Shown: positions 24,717 to 33,170, numbered from the stretch's first letter. The stretch is DNA of 35,514 nt from an uncultured Selenomonadales bacterium (GCA_947165145.1 CAMUZG010000025.1:1-35514), one strand, 5' to 3'. The notes: generated by a model from the sequence alone, not told the origin. A program made the numbers and translations.

Positions 24717-26630
24717 TCAATCCTTAAAATTTTCAGCCTTAAATTTCTCGAAACGGTCTTTGAACAGCGCGTTTTTGTCGGGATAGAGCGTCACGAAAGT
24801 TTTTTCGACAAAATCAATGTCAGACTTCTCGAACGGCGAAATTTTTTCGTAAACAGAGAACTTCACGTCCTCGCCCGTCGCGTTGAAGGTATATTCGCCG
24901 ATTTTTTTGAAATGACGTGACAGCGGCGAAGGATTTTCGATTAAACTTGCGAGTTTCACGACGATTTGCTGATCTTTTTCGAGAAGGTGAATTTGAATCG
25001 GATTGCTGACGATAATGAAGTCTGCGGCGAAAAAATGCGTCGGAAAACCGTCGCGCAAGTCAATTTCGTACGTATCCATCAAATTAGGCATTGCCTCGCG
25101 GTTTTCGGGGACGTAAAGCTTTTTCAACGTGTGGCAGTTGTAAATTGCGCTGTCAGTGAAAGAATAAATCTTTTTTTCAGTGCCGATGGTCAGTTTGTTC
25201 ATGTTTGCGGCGAAAATTTTCAGTTCGTCGATGTCGTGGCGGATTGGAGTGACGTATGGGCACGTAAAAAATCCCCGTGTGTTGAATGTTGTGGCGAAAG
25301 TCTGCAAAAAATTTATTGTGAGCAAAAAAATCAGTGCCGAGCCGACAATTTTTCGTTTTGACAGCGCGAAATCGATCAGCAACGCGATTAGGAACGCGAA
25401 CGGCAAAATCATCGTGTAATAATGTTGTCTGTCGACGAGTTGGACGCGGCAAATAAAAATTGGCGACGCGATTGCCCAAGTCAACAGCATTGCGGCGAGC
25501 GGGAAGGTTTTTTTGTTGCGAAAACTCACGATTGCGCCCGCGATTGCGAAAATATACGGCAGATAGCCCAAATACCACATGTGAGCCGAAATTCTTGCAA
25601 AAAAATCGTATCCGCGCTGATAAGCCGAATAAGCAGTGCCTATATCGTAAGTTAATGCGTGTTTTATGAACGGGAAGAACAGCGGCAACGTCAAAATCAG
25701 TCCCGCGAGTCCGATTACGGCGAATTTTGGCACGAGAGCAATCAAATCGCGCAATAAAGTTCGTTCAATGACGCCGATTGAGATGATATAGACCGTGTAG
25801 CCGAAAAATAATCCCAAAATCAGATAAGCAGCCGTTCGCGCTTGAAAAACTGCCAAAACGCACAGCAAAGCGATTAAAATCAGCGGTTTGAGTTGAATTT
25901 TTTCTCTGTCCAAGCTCAAAAGCAATGCAAAAATCATTGCGGCGGGCAACAAAATTGAAATGTTCGCGTAACCGACGAGAATCGGGACTTCCAACGCGGG
26001 AATGAGCATTAAAATCGCCATTAACACGGAGCACGGGAAGATTTTTACGCCGATTTGTTCAAAAAAGGATTTGAACGTCGCTGAAGCAAAAAAAATCGCG
26101 GGAAGCCCGAACATCAGCCAAACGTAAAGCTCGTAACACAAAAAACTTTTGCCGAACAGGTGCATCGGCAACGCCATAAGCATTGGCAGGAAATTATTGT
26201 AATCTGCGTGGTTGATTGAGTGGATTAAATCTTTCACGGCGTGAATTGGTTTGGTGAATACGATTTCTTCGCACGAAAGCGTTGGTTCCCAAGTTTCCAT
26301 TTGGTCGCCCGTGTAAATTGTCTGTTGCGCGCTTATCATCATGACGATAAAGCCTGTCGAGACCGCCGCGACGATAAAAATCCGTGGAAAATCGTTCAGC
26401 AGAATTTTTTTGAAGTTTATGTTGCAAAAACGCGCGGAAAGAGCGATTACGCCGTAATAACCGCCGATTAACAGCAGACAGATAATCGTTCCTGCGATTG
26501 CGGGAAAAATTTTCACGATAAACACGAACGCCGCGATGATTCCGACAAATTTCAGGGCATTTCTTGCGATATTGTTGTCGGAAAACGTTTTTAGACGCCG
26601 AAAAATTTTTTTTGATAAGTTTAAGTTCAT
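24717..26630 (-). CDS. Large multi-pass membrane protein, GT-C glycosyltransferase-like
   Basis: 637 residues with about a dozen hydrophobic helices, then a C-terminal soluble part of about 170 residues. The first loop has YTGDQMETWEPTLSC, an acidic site typical of GT-C enzymes that take sugars from polyprenyl phosphate; the family assignment is by architecture, not a firm motif. The ATG at 26628-26630 is 1 base after the Nudix stop with GAAGAGA upstream; the ATG at 26646-26648 has no ribosome binding site. It likely transfers the sugar loaded by its GtrB-like neighbour. A flippase or O-antigen ligase-like role is an alternative. Confidence 0.7.
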   Translation of the reverse strand: MNLNLSKKIFRRLKTFSDNNIARNALKFVGIIAAFVFIVKIFPAIAGTIICLLLIGGYYGVIALSARFCNINFKKILLNDFPRIFIVAAVSTGFIVMMISAQQTIYTGDQMETWEPTLSCEEIVFTKPIHAVKDLIHSINHADYNNFLPMLMALPMHLFGKSFLCYELYVWLMFGLPAIFFASATFKSFFEQIGVKIFPCSVLMAILMLIPALEVPILVGYANISILLPAAMIFALLLSLDREKIQLKPLILIALLCVLAVFQARTAAYLILGLFFGYTVYIISIGVIERTLLRDLIALVPKFAVIGLAGLILTLPLFFPFIKHALTYDIGTAYSAYQRGYDFFARISAHMWYLGYLPYIFAIAGAIVSFRNKKTFPLAAMLLTWAIASPIFICRVQLVDRQHYYTMILPFAFLIALLIDFALSKRKIVGSALIFLLTINFLQTFATTFNTRGFFTCPYVTPIRHDIDELKIFAANMNKLTIGTEKKIYSFTDSAIYNCHTLKKLYVPENREAMPNLMDTYEIDLRDGFPTHFFAADFIIVSNPIQIHLLEKDQQIVVKLASLIENPSPLSRHFKKIGEYTFNATGEDVKFSVYEKISPFEKSDIDFVEKTFVTLYPDKNALFKDRFEKFKAENFKD

Positions 26631-26631
26631 G

Positions 26632-27204
26632 TCAACGTTTCTCTTCATGGAAAATTTGTTTTGCGAGCAATAAAATTGCCACGGCGGATTTTGAATCGAA
26701 AATTTTGCCGGTTTCGACCATTTGCAATGCGGCAGTCAGCGGAATTTTGACGACATTGATAAATTCGTCGGAATCGGGATGAATTTCGCCGACCGTCAAG
26801 TCACTTGCGGCGTAAAGGTGAATATATTCGTTCGTGAAGCCGACGGTCGTGGCAATAGTGGTGAGTTTCCAAATTTTTCCGGCAGAGTAGCCAGTTTCCT
26901 CGGATAATTCACGTTTAGCGCAATCGATTGGGTCTTCGCCGGGAATATCGAGTTTTCCAGCGGGAATTTCGAGCGTAATTTTGCCGACGGGGTAGCGGAA
27001 CTGTCTGACGAGAATTATTTGATTGTCGGGCAGCAGCGGAATGACTGCGGACGCGCCTGGGTGTTTAATCCACTCGCGTGGAGCATGGTGACCATTGGGC
27101 AATTCGACTTCGTCCTTAAAAACGTGCAGGAGAACGCCGTCAAAGACTTTTTTGCTTGAAATTTTTTTCTCGACCAAATTTTTATCGTCGTCATCAATGA
27201 ACAT
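26632..27204 (-). CDS. Nudix hydrolase, ADP-ribose pyrophosphatase type
   Basis: 190 residues. Hydrolyses nucleoside diphosphate-linked compounds, probably ADP-ribose, judging by VRQFRYPVGKITLEIPAGKLD. The Nudix box ends normally (CAKRELSEETGY), but between its Gly and the first Glu there are six residues (KLDIPG) instead of the usual five. The ATG is 9 bases after AAGGAG. First gene of a minus-strand operon whose next members are glycosyltransferases. Confidence 0.9.
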   Translation of the reverse strand: MFIDDDDKNLVEKKISSKKVFDGVLLHVFKDEVELPNGHHAPREWIKHPGASAVIPLLPDNQIILVRQFRYPVGKITLEIPAGKLDIPGEDPIDCAKRELSEETGYSAGKIWKLTTIATTVGFTNEYIHLYAASDLTVGEIHPDSDEFINVVKIPLTAALQMVETGKIFDSKSAVAILLLAKQIFHEEKR

Positions 27205-27332
27205 GCCAATCGCTCCTTAAAATTTTTTTATAAAAGTTTGACGCCGAATTATTTTGCCACAACGCGGAATTTTTTACAATAGCGGGCAGAACGTTTGAAA
27301 AATTCGTCGCGGGAAATTATTTTCACCGAGCC

Positions 27333-27361
27333 TTGCTTAAAAATTTTTTCAGTGATATAAT
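27333..27361 (+). promoter_or_regulatory. rpsF operon promoter
   Basis: TTGCTT (27333-27338), 17-base spacer with AAAAATTTTTT, perfect TATAAT (27356-27361). Confidence 0.85.
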
Positions 27362-27389
27362 TCCTGCCCGTTAAGTTATTTATCCACTC

Positions 27390-27416
27390 TCTGCCCGCGA
27401 CAAACGGGCCGACAGA
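27390..27416 (+). promoter_or_regulatory. Probable S6:S18 ribosomal-protein leader motif
   Basis: A hairpin in the rpsF leader: CCCG (27394-27397) pairs with CGGG (27405-27408), loop 27398-27404. A CCGA bulge (27409-27412) precedes an outer stem TCTG/CAGA (27390-27393/27413-27416). A CCG bulge beside such a stem is what the S6:S18 complex recognises in leaders of rpsF-rpsR operons in many bacteria, giving feedback repression. Match judged by eye. Confidence 0.55.
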
Positions 27417-27435
27417 CCAAAGGGAGGTGTTTCAG

Positions 27436-27738
27436 TTGAGGAAGTACGAAGTTATCTTCATTATTCGTTCAATGGAGGACGAGGCAACCGAAGCCGTTAT
27501 CGACAAGTTCAGCAAGCTCATCGTTGCCAACGGCGGCAAAATCACCAAGGAAGATCGTTGGGGCAAACGTCGTCTCGCCTACGACATCAAAAAAGAGTCC
27601 GAGGGCTTCTACGTGCTGTTCTACGTGACTTGCGAACCTGCTTGCGTTGCTGAATGTGATCGCGTCATGAAAATTACCGACGAGATTCTTAAGCACATGA
27701 TCGTTCGCTCCGACGAGAAAGAGGCTGCCGATGAATAA
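27436..27738 (+). CDS. rpsF: 30S ribosomal protein S6
   Basis: Small-subunit protein that binds S18 on the platform, 100 residues, beginning MRKYEVIFIIRSMED and containing DRWGKRRLAYDIKKESEG. The TTG start at 27436 is 8 bases after AGGGAGG; an upstream GTG (27427) overlaps that site. Overlaps ssb by 8 bases. Confidence 0.96.
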   Translation: MRKYEVIFIIRSMEDEATEAVIDKFSKLIVANGGKITKEDRWGKRRLAYDIKKESEGFYVLFYVTCEPACVAECDRVMKITDEILKHMIVRSDEKEAADE

Positions 27739-28216
27739 GGTTTTTCTTTCCGGCAATTTAACGCGTGACCCTGAAGTCCGCTATACTCAGACCGGCAAAG
27801 CTTATGCCAAAATGGGTATTGCATTCAATCGCCGCTACAAAGACAAAGAATCAGTTGATTTTTTCAATCTCGTTGCGTGGGACAAGACAGCCGAATTTTG
27901 CGGACGCTATCTCGTGAAAGGTTCTCGCGTTTTGGTTGAAGGAACACTCAGAACCAATTCCTACGAAAACAAAGACGGTGTTAAAGTCAACACGGTAGAA
28001 ATTTGGGTCGACAACATCGAATTTGCTAGTGGCAAGTCGAACGGCAGCGGTGACGGCGGAAATTATTCGGCTAACAGACCTGCCAACGATTATTCAAGCA
28101 ATCGACAGACGAACGATTTCTACGGCGACAGCGGACGCAATTCCGCTCCGTCCAAGAAGAACGACGATTATTTCGGCGGCGGCGAACCTATTGACCCCGA
28201 CGATACTCCGTTCTGA
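27731..28216 (+). CDS. ssb: Single-stranded DNA-binding protein
   Basis: 161 residues. OB-fold domain (MNKVFLSGNLTRDPEVRYT, FFNLVAWDKTAEF, GSRVLVEGTLRTNSYENKDG) followed by a Gly/Asn/Ser/Asp-rich linker and the conserved acidic tip ending DPDDTPF, which recruits replication and repair proteins. It lies between rpsF and rpsR as in most Firmicutes. Confidence 0.97.
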   Translation: MNKVFLSGNLTRDPEVRYTQTGKAYAKMGIAFNRRYKDKESVDFFNLVAWDKTAEFCGRYLVKGSRVLVEGTLRTNSYENKDGVKVNTVEIWVDNIEFASGKSNGSGDGGNYSANRPANDYSSNRQTNDFYGDSGRNSAPSKKNDDYFGGGEPIDPDDTPF

Positions 28217-28237
28217 TTTTAACAAGGAGGTTTCAAC

Positions 28238-28468
28238 ATGCGCAGAGAAAGAGGTCGACGCCCGCGCAGGAAAGTTTGTGCATTTTGCGTCGATAAAGTT
28301 GAGAAGATAGATTATAAAGACGCGGCGAAACTTCGTCGTTTCACCACCGAGCGTGGAAAAATTCTTCCGCGCCGCATTTCGGGCAACTGCGCCAAACATC
28401 AGCGTCAAGTGACGATTGCAATCAAACGCGCACGCAATATCGCGCTCTTGCCGTTCACTGCAGACTAA
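28238..28468 (+). CDS. rpsR: 30S ribosomal protein S18
   Basis: 76 residues, basic, with CAFC near the start, GNCAKHQ later, and the S18 core [17 protein letters not shown] and [20 protein letters not shown]. The Cys-containing form suggests zinc binding. ATG 7 bases after AAGGAGG. Confidence 0.97.
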   Translation: MRRERGRRPRRKVCAFCVDKVEKIDYKDAAKLRRFTTERGKILPRRISGNCAKHQRQVTIAIKRARNIALLPFTAD

Positions 28469-28489
28469 ATTAAATCTTTGCAACAAAAA

Positions 28490-28520
28490 AGCCGGACACA
28501 ACGTCCGGCTGATTTTTTTT
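28490..28520. terminator. Bidirectional terminator between rpsR and nusB
   Basis: Perfect 8-bp stem AGCCGGAC/GTCCGGCT (28490-28497/28503-28510), loop ACAAC, followed by GATTTTTTTT, with an A run on the other side; serves both converging operons. Confidence 0.93.
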
Positions 28521-28938
28521 ATTTTGAGATTGATTCGAGAATCCCGTTAACGAATCGGCTTGAATCGTCGGTACCGTATCTTTTCGCCAATTCGACCGCC
28601 TCGTTGATGATGATGTTCTTCGAGATTGTTGGTTCGACAAATTTCATTTCGTAGATGGCAAGCCGCAAAATATTTCTGTCCGCCGCCATGAGTCTGGGCA
28701 GTTGCCAGCCTTCTTTCAGGTGAGCGATTATCAGCCCGTCGATTTCTTCCAAATGTGCCCGCGTGCCCTTAACCGTACTTTCGATGAACGCCAAATCTTT
28801 TTTGGTGAGCTTCGGGTTGTCGTCGAACATTGTCTCGATTGCGAGATTCTCGCTGTCTTCGCGCCTGTCGTCCTCGAAATTGAAATCAAGCTGGAACAGT
28901 GCCTTGAATGCTGCTTCTCGTGCCAATTTGCGGCTCAT
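28519..28938 (-). CDS. nusB: Transcription antitermination factor NusB
   Basis: 139 residues, all-helical RNA-binding protein that joins S10 (NusE) on rRNA boxA during antitermination. Typical segments: SRKLAREAAFKALFQLDF, RAHLEEIDGLI, WQLPRLMAADRNILRLAIYEM, NEAVELAKRYGTDDSSRFVNGIL. Last gene of the Asp23 cluster. Confidence 0.96.
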   Translation of the reverse strand: MSRKLAREAAFKALFQLDFNFEDDRREDSENLAIETMFDDNPKLTKKDLAFIESTVKGTRAHLEEIDGLIIAHLKEGWQLPRLMAADRNILRLAIYEMKFVEPTISKNIIINEAVELAKRYGTDDSSRFVNGILESISK

Positions 28939-28956
28939 AGATTTGTCCTTCCCAAT

Positions 28957-29217
28957 TTACCAACGCTGAATTTTTTCGGGCAAAATTTTGTCGAGTTTGA
29001 TTAAAATTTTTTCGACCAGATCATCTTTGCTGTCGAAACGCGAACCAGCGAACAGCCCGATAAGCCCGCACAATGCGATAAACATCGTGTTGAAGAAGCC
29101 GATGAGCAAGATTGCCACGCCCGTGAACAGTCCCGCGATAAGACCGATTTTGCGGGTGCGATGCGATTCGAACAGGTCGACGACGAAATTTTTTATCGCT
29201 TCAATCACATCAATCAC
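28957..29217 (-). CDS. DUF2273 small membrane protein
   Basis: 86 residues with two close hydrophobic helices (IGLIAGLFTGVAILLIGF and MFIALCGLIGLFAG) between charged ends. DUF2273 proteins occur with Asp23 and AmaP; function unknown, probably a membrane partner. Start GTG, 3 bases after the previous stop; another GTG three codons later (29206-29208) is better spaced from AGGCGG. Confidence 0.85.
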   Translation of the reverse strand: MIDVIEAIKNFVVDLFESHRTRKIGLIAGLFTGVAILLIGFFNTMFIALCGLIGLFAGSRFDSKDDLVEKILIKLDKILPEKIQRW

Positions 29218-29220
29218 CGC

Positions 29221-29619
29221 CTATCGCACGCGTTGCCGTTTTTGCTGAACGGGGCGCGATATTTGTTTTACTCTGACTTCGACGGGCACATAAAATCCTG
29301 GTTGCAGGAGATCTTTCAAAGCGTCGTTGATGACGGTGTCCGCCGCTTGACGTGCTCGCGGCGCCGAATAGCCTTCGACCAAAGTCAGCGTCAATCGGAT
29401 TTGTAGCGGCGAAATTTTGTTGCCTGTCGGGTCAACGTCGACTTCGGCGTCTTGAATCTCTTTGATTTGTTTGAGCGCGTCGGTAGCGATTCTTTGAATC
29501 ACGGAGTATTCAACTTTGATGAGCCCGAAATCCGTTTTCCTAAGCAAAAATTCACCGCTGTTCGTGCGCGCCGCAGAAAGTGTAGTTTTGACGAATCTTT
29601 TAAAAATATCTTTGAACAT
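29221..29619 (-). CDS. AmaP-like/Asp23-fold protein without membrane helices (paralog of the next gene)
   Basis: 132 residues. The core resembles the C-terminal half of the adjacent AmaP: both have a strand, a helix around IQRIATDALKQIKEI or VDVVERAAIIINGV, then LTLTLVEGYSAPRARQAAD here against LTITLGQGFSAPRVSEAA there, ending VEVRVKQI/VEVKVREV. It lacks the two N-terminal membrane helices. An extra member of the usual asp23-amaP-DUF2273 set, possibly formed by duplication. GAGGTG precedes the ATG by 6 bases. Confidence 0.8.
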   Translation of the reverse strand: MFKDIFKRFVKTTLSAARTNSGEFLLRKTDFGLIKVEYSVIQRIATDALKQIKEIQDAEVDVDPTGNKISPLQIRLTLTLVEGYSAPRARQAADTVINDALKDLLQPGFYVPVEVRVKQISRPVQQKRQRVR

Positions 29620-29628
29620 GTCGACACC

Positions 29629-30198
29629 TCAAACGACGCGTTTATCGCGCTCAGTAATTGCGTGAGTAACTTCTCTGACCTTGACTTCGACGGGGACGTT
29701 TTGAAGTTCGAGCGTCGTCCGCAAGGAATTGTTGATTGATTCGACTGCGGCTTCACTGACGCGCGGTGCGGAAAAACCTTGACCGAGAGTTATCGTCAGT
29801 TGAATTTTGATTGGCATATCGCCGCTTTGCTTGTAAACGACAGCTTCAGCCTCACGAACGCCGTTGATGATGATTGCCGCACGTTCGACGACATCAACGA
29901 TTGCGGGGACAGCAACTTTGACTTCGCCAGGTTTACCTTGTTCCAAGTGAACGTCGCCCGACGCGATTGATAAAGCGTTGTTGCCGCTACGTGAGAAAAC
30001 CGCCGTCAAGAGAATCAAGCTTGCCACGATGATAGCTATCAGTACCGCCAAAGTTTCAGGTTGTGCGATGATGAATTCGAGTTCTTTTTGGCGAACGTTC
30101 GGCGGTATGAGCTTCAAACAAACTCCCGCGCACACCAACGATACCGCCAGCACCGTCAGGACGTAAAAAAGCAGTATAAGGCGTCGTATTATCCCCAT
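29629..30198 (-). CDS. amaP: Alkaline-shock membrane anchor protein AmaP
   Basis: 189 residues. Two membrane helices (about 6-28 and 47-68) followed by a cytoplasmic Asp23-like domain. In Staphylococcus AmaP tethers Asp23 to the membrane; here it directly follows the asp23 homolog. AGGAGGTGA lies about 10 bases before the ATG. Confidence 0.85.
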   Translation of the reverse strand: MGIIRRLILLFYVLTVLAVSLVCAGVCLKLIPPNVRQKELEFIIAQPETLAVLIAIIVASLILLTAVFSRSGNNALSIASGDVHLEQGKPGEVKVAVPAIVDVVERAAIIINGVREAEAVVYKQSGDMPIKIQLTITLGQGFSAPRVSEAAVESINNSLRTTLELQNVPVEVKVREVTHAITERDKRVV

Positions 30199-30241
30199 AA
30201 AACTTTTTCACCTCCTGCAGGATTTAAACCGTTCGCCATGC

Positions 30242-30640
30242 TCAATGAACGCGAATATCTTCTTCTTTGTTTTCCTCTTCGGGGAAGCTGACGCCTTGCA
30301 CGTGAACGTTGACTTCGACGACGGAAAGACCGGTCATGTTCTCGATAGCCTTTTTGATGTTCTCCTGTGCCGCGAGAGCAACGTCGGGGATACGTGCGCC
30401 GTATTTGACGATGATGAAGAGATCGACCGCAGCTTCGCGTTCGCCGACTTCGACTTTGACGCCTTTGGAGAAGTTTTTACGACCGAGCATTTCCGCAATA
30501 CCGCCGACAACTCCGCCGCTCATGCCCGCGATGCCGTCGATTTCCGTGGCAGCGAGTCCCGCAATGATGCTAACTACTTCGTCAGCAATTTTTATCGCGC
30601 CGAGTCCCGTATCGTTTTTCACCAAATCTTTTTCTTCCAT
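30242..30640 (-). CDS. asp23: Asp23/Gls24 family envelope stress protein
   Basis: 132 residues. Core: GAIKIADEVVSIIAGLAATE, GIAGMSGGVVGGIAEMLGRK, VEVGEREAAVDLFIIVKYG, VNVHVQGVSFP, ending in an acidic tail. Members coat the inner membrane and protect against envelope stress. ATG 30638-30640 follows GAGGAGGG by 8 bases; the longer frame upstream has no such site. Heads an operon with amaP, its paralog, DUF2273 and nusB. Confidence 0.93.
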   Translation of the reverse strand: MEEKDLVKNDTGLGAIKIADEVVSIIAGLAATEIDGIAGMSGGVVGGIAEMLGRKNFSKGVKVEVGEREAAVDLFIIVKYGARIPDVALAAQENIKKAIENMTGLSVVEVNVHVQGVSFPEEENKEEDIRVH

Positions 30641-30762
30641 ATTGATGACCCTCCTCATTTTCTTGTGACGGTTGCCACTTTTTGGCAGTATTCGCCGCCA
30701 CGTCGAATATCCCTGCTTTAGAAAAATTTTTTGCATAATGCGGGGTATACCGCGTTGAATAT

Positions 30763-30773
30763 AACGTCACGTT
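30763..30773. promoter_or_regulatory. Palindrome AACGTCACGTT upstream of asp23
   Basis: An 11-base perfect palindrome around a central base in the asp23 upstream region. The same 11 bases occur in both units of the livF duplication (15105-15115, 15235-15245). Possible operator; I recognise no specific regulator. Confidence 0.35.
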
Positions 30774-30793
30774 GTCCGTTATCCGAAAATATT

Positions 30794-32017
30794 TTAATCA
30801 AGGTGCATGACACTTCGGACACGTTCAACGGCTTCGATAAGGCATTCGATGTCGCGGCGCGTGTTGTAGAAGTAAAAGCTTGCTCGGCACGTCGAAGTTT
30901 GTCCCAAAAATTTTATCAGCGGCTGTGCGCAATGATGACCAGCTCGAATCGCCACGCCTTGCGCATCAAGAATTGTCGCCACGTCATGCGGGTGAACGTC
31001 ACGGATATTAAACGTCACGATTCCGATTTTGTTGTCGCGCGTGGAGTCGCAGCCGTACAGTTCGACGTAAGGCAAACGTTTCAGTTCAGCAACGGCGAAA
31101 TTCGTCAAGTCGCGTTCAATGCGTGAAATTTCTTCAAAGCCGACGCCGCGCAGATAATCAATCGCCGCACTCAAGCCCGCCGCGCCTCCGACGTTTTGAG
31201 TGCCCGCCTCAAATTTTTGCGGCAATTCAGCAAAGGTCGTTGCTTGCTCTTCGACGTATTCAATCATGTCGCCGCCGCTCAAAAATGGTGGCATTGCGTC
31301 CAAAATTTTTTTCTTGCCGTACAAAACACCGATACCCATGGGCGACAACATTTTATGCCCCGAAAAGACTAAAAAGTCCGCGTCAAGGTCTTTAACGTCA
31401 ACGGCAATGTGCGGGACAGATTGAGCCCCGTCAACAACAACAATCGCGCCGACTTCGTGAGCACGCGCCGCCAAAGTTTTAACGTCGTTGATAAGTCCGA
31501 GCACGTTTGAAATTTGCGTAACGGCTAAAATTTTCGTGCGCTTGGTGAGTTTTGCGGCAATGTCGGCTTCATTAAGGTTGCCGTCCGCCGCGAGGTAAAT
31601 GTAATTGAGCGTCGCACCTGTCGCACGCGCAACCATCTGCCAAGGCACAAGATTGGAATGGTGTTCGGCGATTGTGATTAAAATTTCGTCGCCGGCATGA
31701 AGATTTGTCAAGCCGTAACTGTAGGCGACAAGGTTGAGCGATTCGGTCGCATTCTTCGTGAAGATAATTTCCTGCGGTCTTGCGTTGAGAAATTCGGCAA
31801 CCTTGCGGCGGGTGTCCTCATAAATTTTTGTTGCCTTGACGCTGAGTTCGTAAACGCCGCGGTGAGGATTGGCATTGCAACCGCCGTAATAGCCGCAAAT
31901 CGAGCGCACGACGCTTTCGGGCTTTTGAGTGGTCGCGCCATTGTCCAGGTAGGCAAGCGGTTGACCATTCATGTTGCCGCGCAAAATCGGGAAGTCGTTC
32001 AAAAAATTTTTATTCAC
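30794..32017 (-). CDS. sufS: Cysteine desulfurase SufS
   Basis: Pyridoxal-phosphate enzyme that takes sulfur from cysteine for Fe-S cluster assembly, 407 residues. LDNGATTQKPESV, EHHSNLVPWQ, DGAQSVPH, the PLP-lysine motif FLVFSGHKM and the persulfide Cys in RAGHHCAQPL mark the SufS (group II) type. The start is GTG 32015-32017, 7 bases after AGGAGG; a TTG two codons upstream is too close to that site. Overlaps the preceding nuclease-like gene by 8 bases. No sufU follows. Confidence 0.95.
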   Translation of the reverse strand: MNKNFLNDFPILRGNMNGQPLAYLDNGATTQKPESVVRSICGYYGGCNANPHRGVYELSVKATKIYEDTRRKVAEFLNARPQEIIFTKNATESLNLVAYSYGLTNLHAGDEILITIAEHHSNLVPWQMVARATGATLNYIYLAADGNLNEADIAAKLTKRTKILAVTQISNVLGLINDVKTLAARAHEVGAIVVVDGAQSVPHIAVDVKDLDADFLVFSGHKMLSPMGIGVLYGKKKILDAMPPFLSGGDMIEYVEEQATTFAELPQKFEAGTQNVGGAAGLSAAIDYLRGVGFEEISRIERDLTNFAVAELKRLPYVELYGCDSTRDNKIGIVTFNIRDVHPHDVATILDAQGVAIRAGHHCAQPLIKFLGQTSTCRASFYFYNTRRDIECLIEAVERVRSVMHLD

Positions 32018-33170
32018 AAGCAAGCCTCCTTAAAAGAGTTTCAATTTTCGTCATGATATTTTTGACTGCGCCGTCAATGTCTTCCTGCGTCCTGAACTGT
32101 GACAGAGTTTTATCAACGTCATAAAAATCAATCGTGTTGCCGTGCGCGTCGTGCAAATTTTTTCTGCCGACAAGACCGTTGAATTTTTCATCGTACTCAT
32201 CGACAAATTCTTGCGGCAAAATATTTTTTCCGTCAAGCAAGGGCTTAATGTCCGTCTCTTTGTAAAGCCCTTGTTTTACTTTGTGCGAAAAAATCATAAA
32301 GCCCGCGCAAAATGCCTTTGACTCGTCAAGATAGCTGAATCTGTCGTTGTAACAGCCCACGCGAAACCAAAGTTCTTTGTCGGCGTCAAGTTTTGCGTCC
32401 GTGCATTGGAGGCAGATACTCGGCCAAGAAAACGCCCTGCCAAAAAATCTGTCAATAAATCGCTTGTAGTCGTAAGCGTCGCCGATTTCCGCACGCCGAT
32501 TGCCGCCGCGCTTGAGATGATGTTCTCCGCAAAATTTTTCGTCAAAGAGGTTATCAAGTGCCGTAAAGAATTTGCGCATAATATTTTCGACTTGACGTTG
32601 AAAATCAGTTTTGCCGATAATCGAAAAAATTTCGTCGCGCAACTGTTCCAATTTTTTTCTGCAGGGAAAATTTTTGGGCGTTTGAGCCAGACAGTCTTCA
32701 ACCCAATGAAGAAGTTCCGAGCGAAAAGATACGTCGTCAATTTTATCGGAACGAATGAACGGATAATCATCGTAGCCCAACTTGCCGGCACTGTTTATTT
32801 CGGGAAAATATCCCTGCGGCGACAAGTAGTAAAGCACGGGCGGTTCGGCAGAGCGCTTTATCGACATTTGAGATTTTGTCTCTTGCCAATAATCGTAGCA
32901 TTGCCCGTCGCGGTCATAGCCGTTTTCCATTTTGAATTCAAGCGGAATGAATCGCTTTGAAGTGGTAATTACCAAATCCATCGGGCGCGAGGACGGGATA
33001 AGTCTTGTGTGGCGTTCCTTGTAAAATTTTGCGCTGTCAAGTTCTTCCGCCGACATTTCAAGGCGCAGGACGTGCTTATCGAACAGCTCAAGGTACAGCC
33101 GACAACATTTAGGATTTTTTATTGGCGACAAGAGCTCGTAAACCAAATCTCTTAATTCGGTCTCAATCAT
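32010..33170 (-). CDS. PD-(D/E)XK nuclease-superfamily protein inside the suf operon
   Basis: 386 residues. The segment around residues 56-95 matches the PD-(D/E)XK core: Asp65 in RPMDLVITTSK, Glu78-x-Lys80 in IPLEFKM, then DRDGQCYDYW with Gln90, as in the PDDEXK_4 group. The rest is helical, rich in aromatic residues and Cys (KCCRLYL, WPSICLQC), with a possible second domain after about 190. Its ATG overlaps the sufD-like stop by 4 bases (ATGA) and its end overlaps sufS by 8, so it is translated as part of the operon. No restriction or toxin partner adjoins. Target unknown. Confidence 0.75.
   Translation of the reverse strand: MIETELRDLVYELLSPIKNPKCCRLYLELFDKHVLRLEMSAEELDSAKFYKERHTRLIPSSRPMDLVITTSKRFIPLEFKMENGYDRDGQCYDYWQETKSQMSIKRSAEPPVLYYLSPQGYFPEINSAGKLGYDDYPFIRSDKIDDVSFRSELLHWVEDCLAQTPKNFPCRKKLEQLRDEIFSIIGKTDFQRQVENIMRKFFTALDNLFDEKFCGEHHLKRGGNRRAEIGDAYDYKRFIDRFFGRAFSWPSICLQCTDAKLDADKELWFRVGCYNDRFSYLDESKAFCAGFMIFSHKVKQGLYKETDIKPLLDGKNILPQEFVDEYDEKFNGLVGRKNLHDAHGNTIDFYDVDKTLSQFRTQEDIDGAVKNIMTKIETLLRRLACE

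Noticed and set aside
26632-27204. Six-residue gap in the Nudix box taken as an inactivating insertion
   Set aside because: The catalytic RELSEETG segment is intact and loop-length variation at this point is tolerated in the superfamily, so I treat it as a minor variant.
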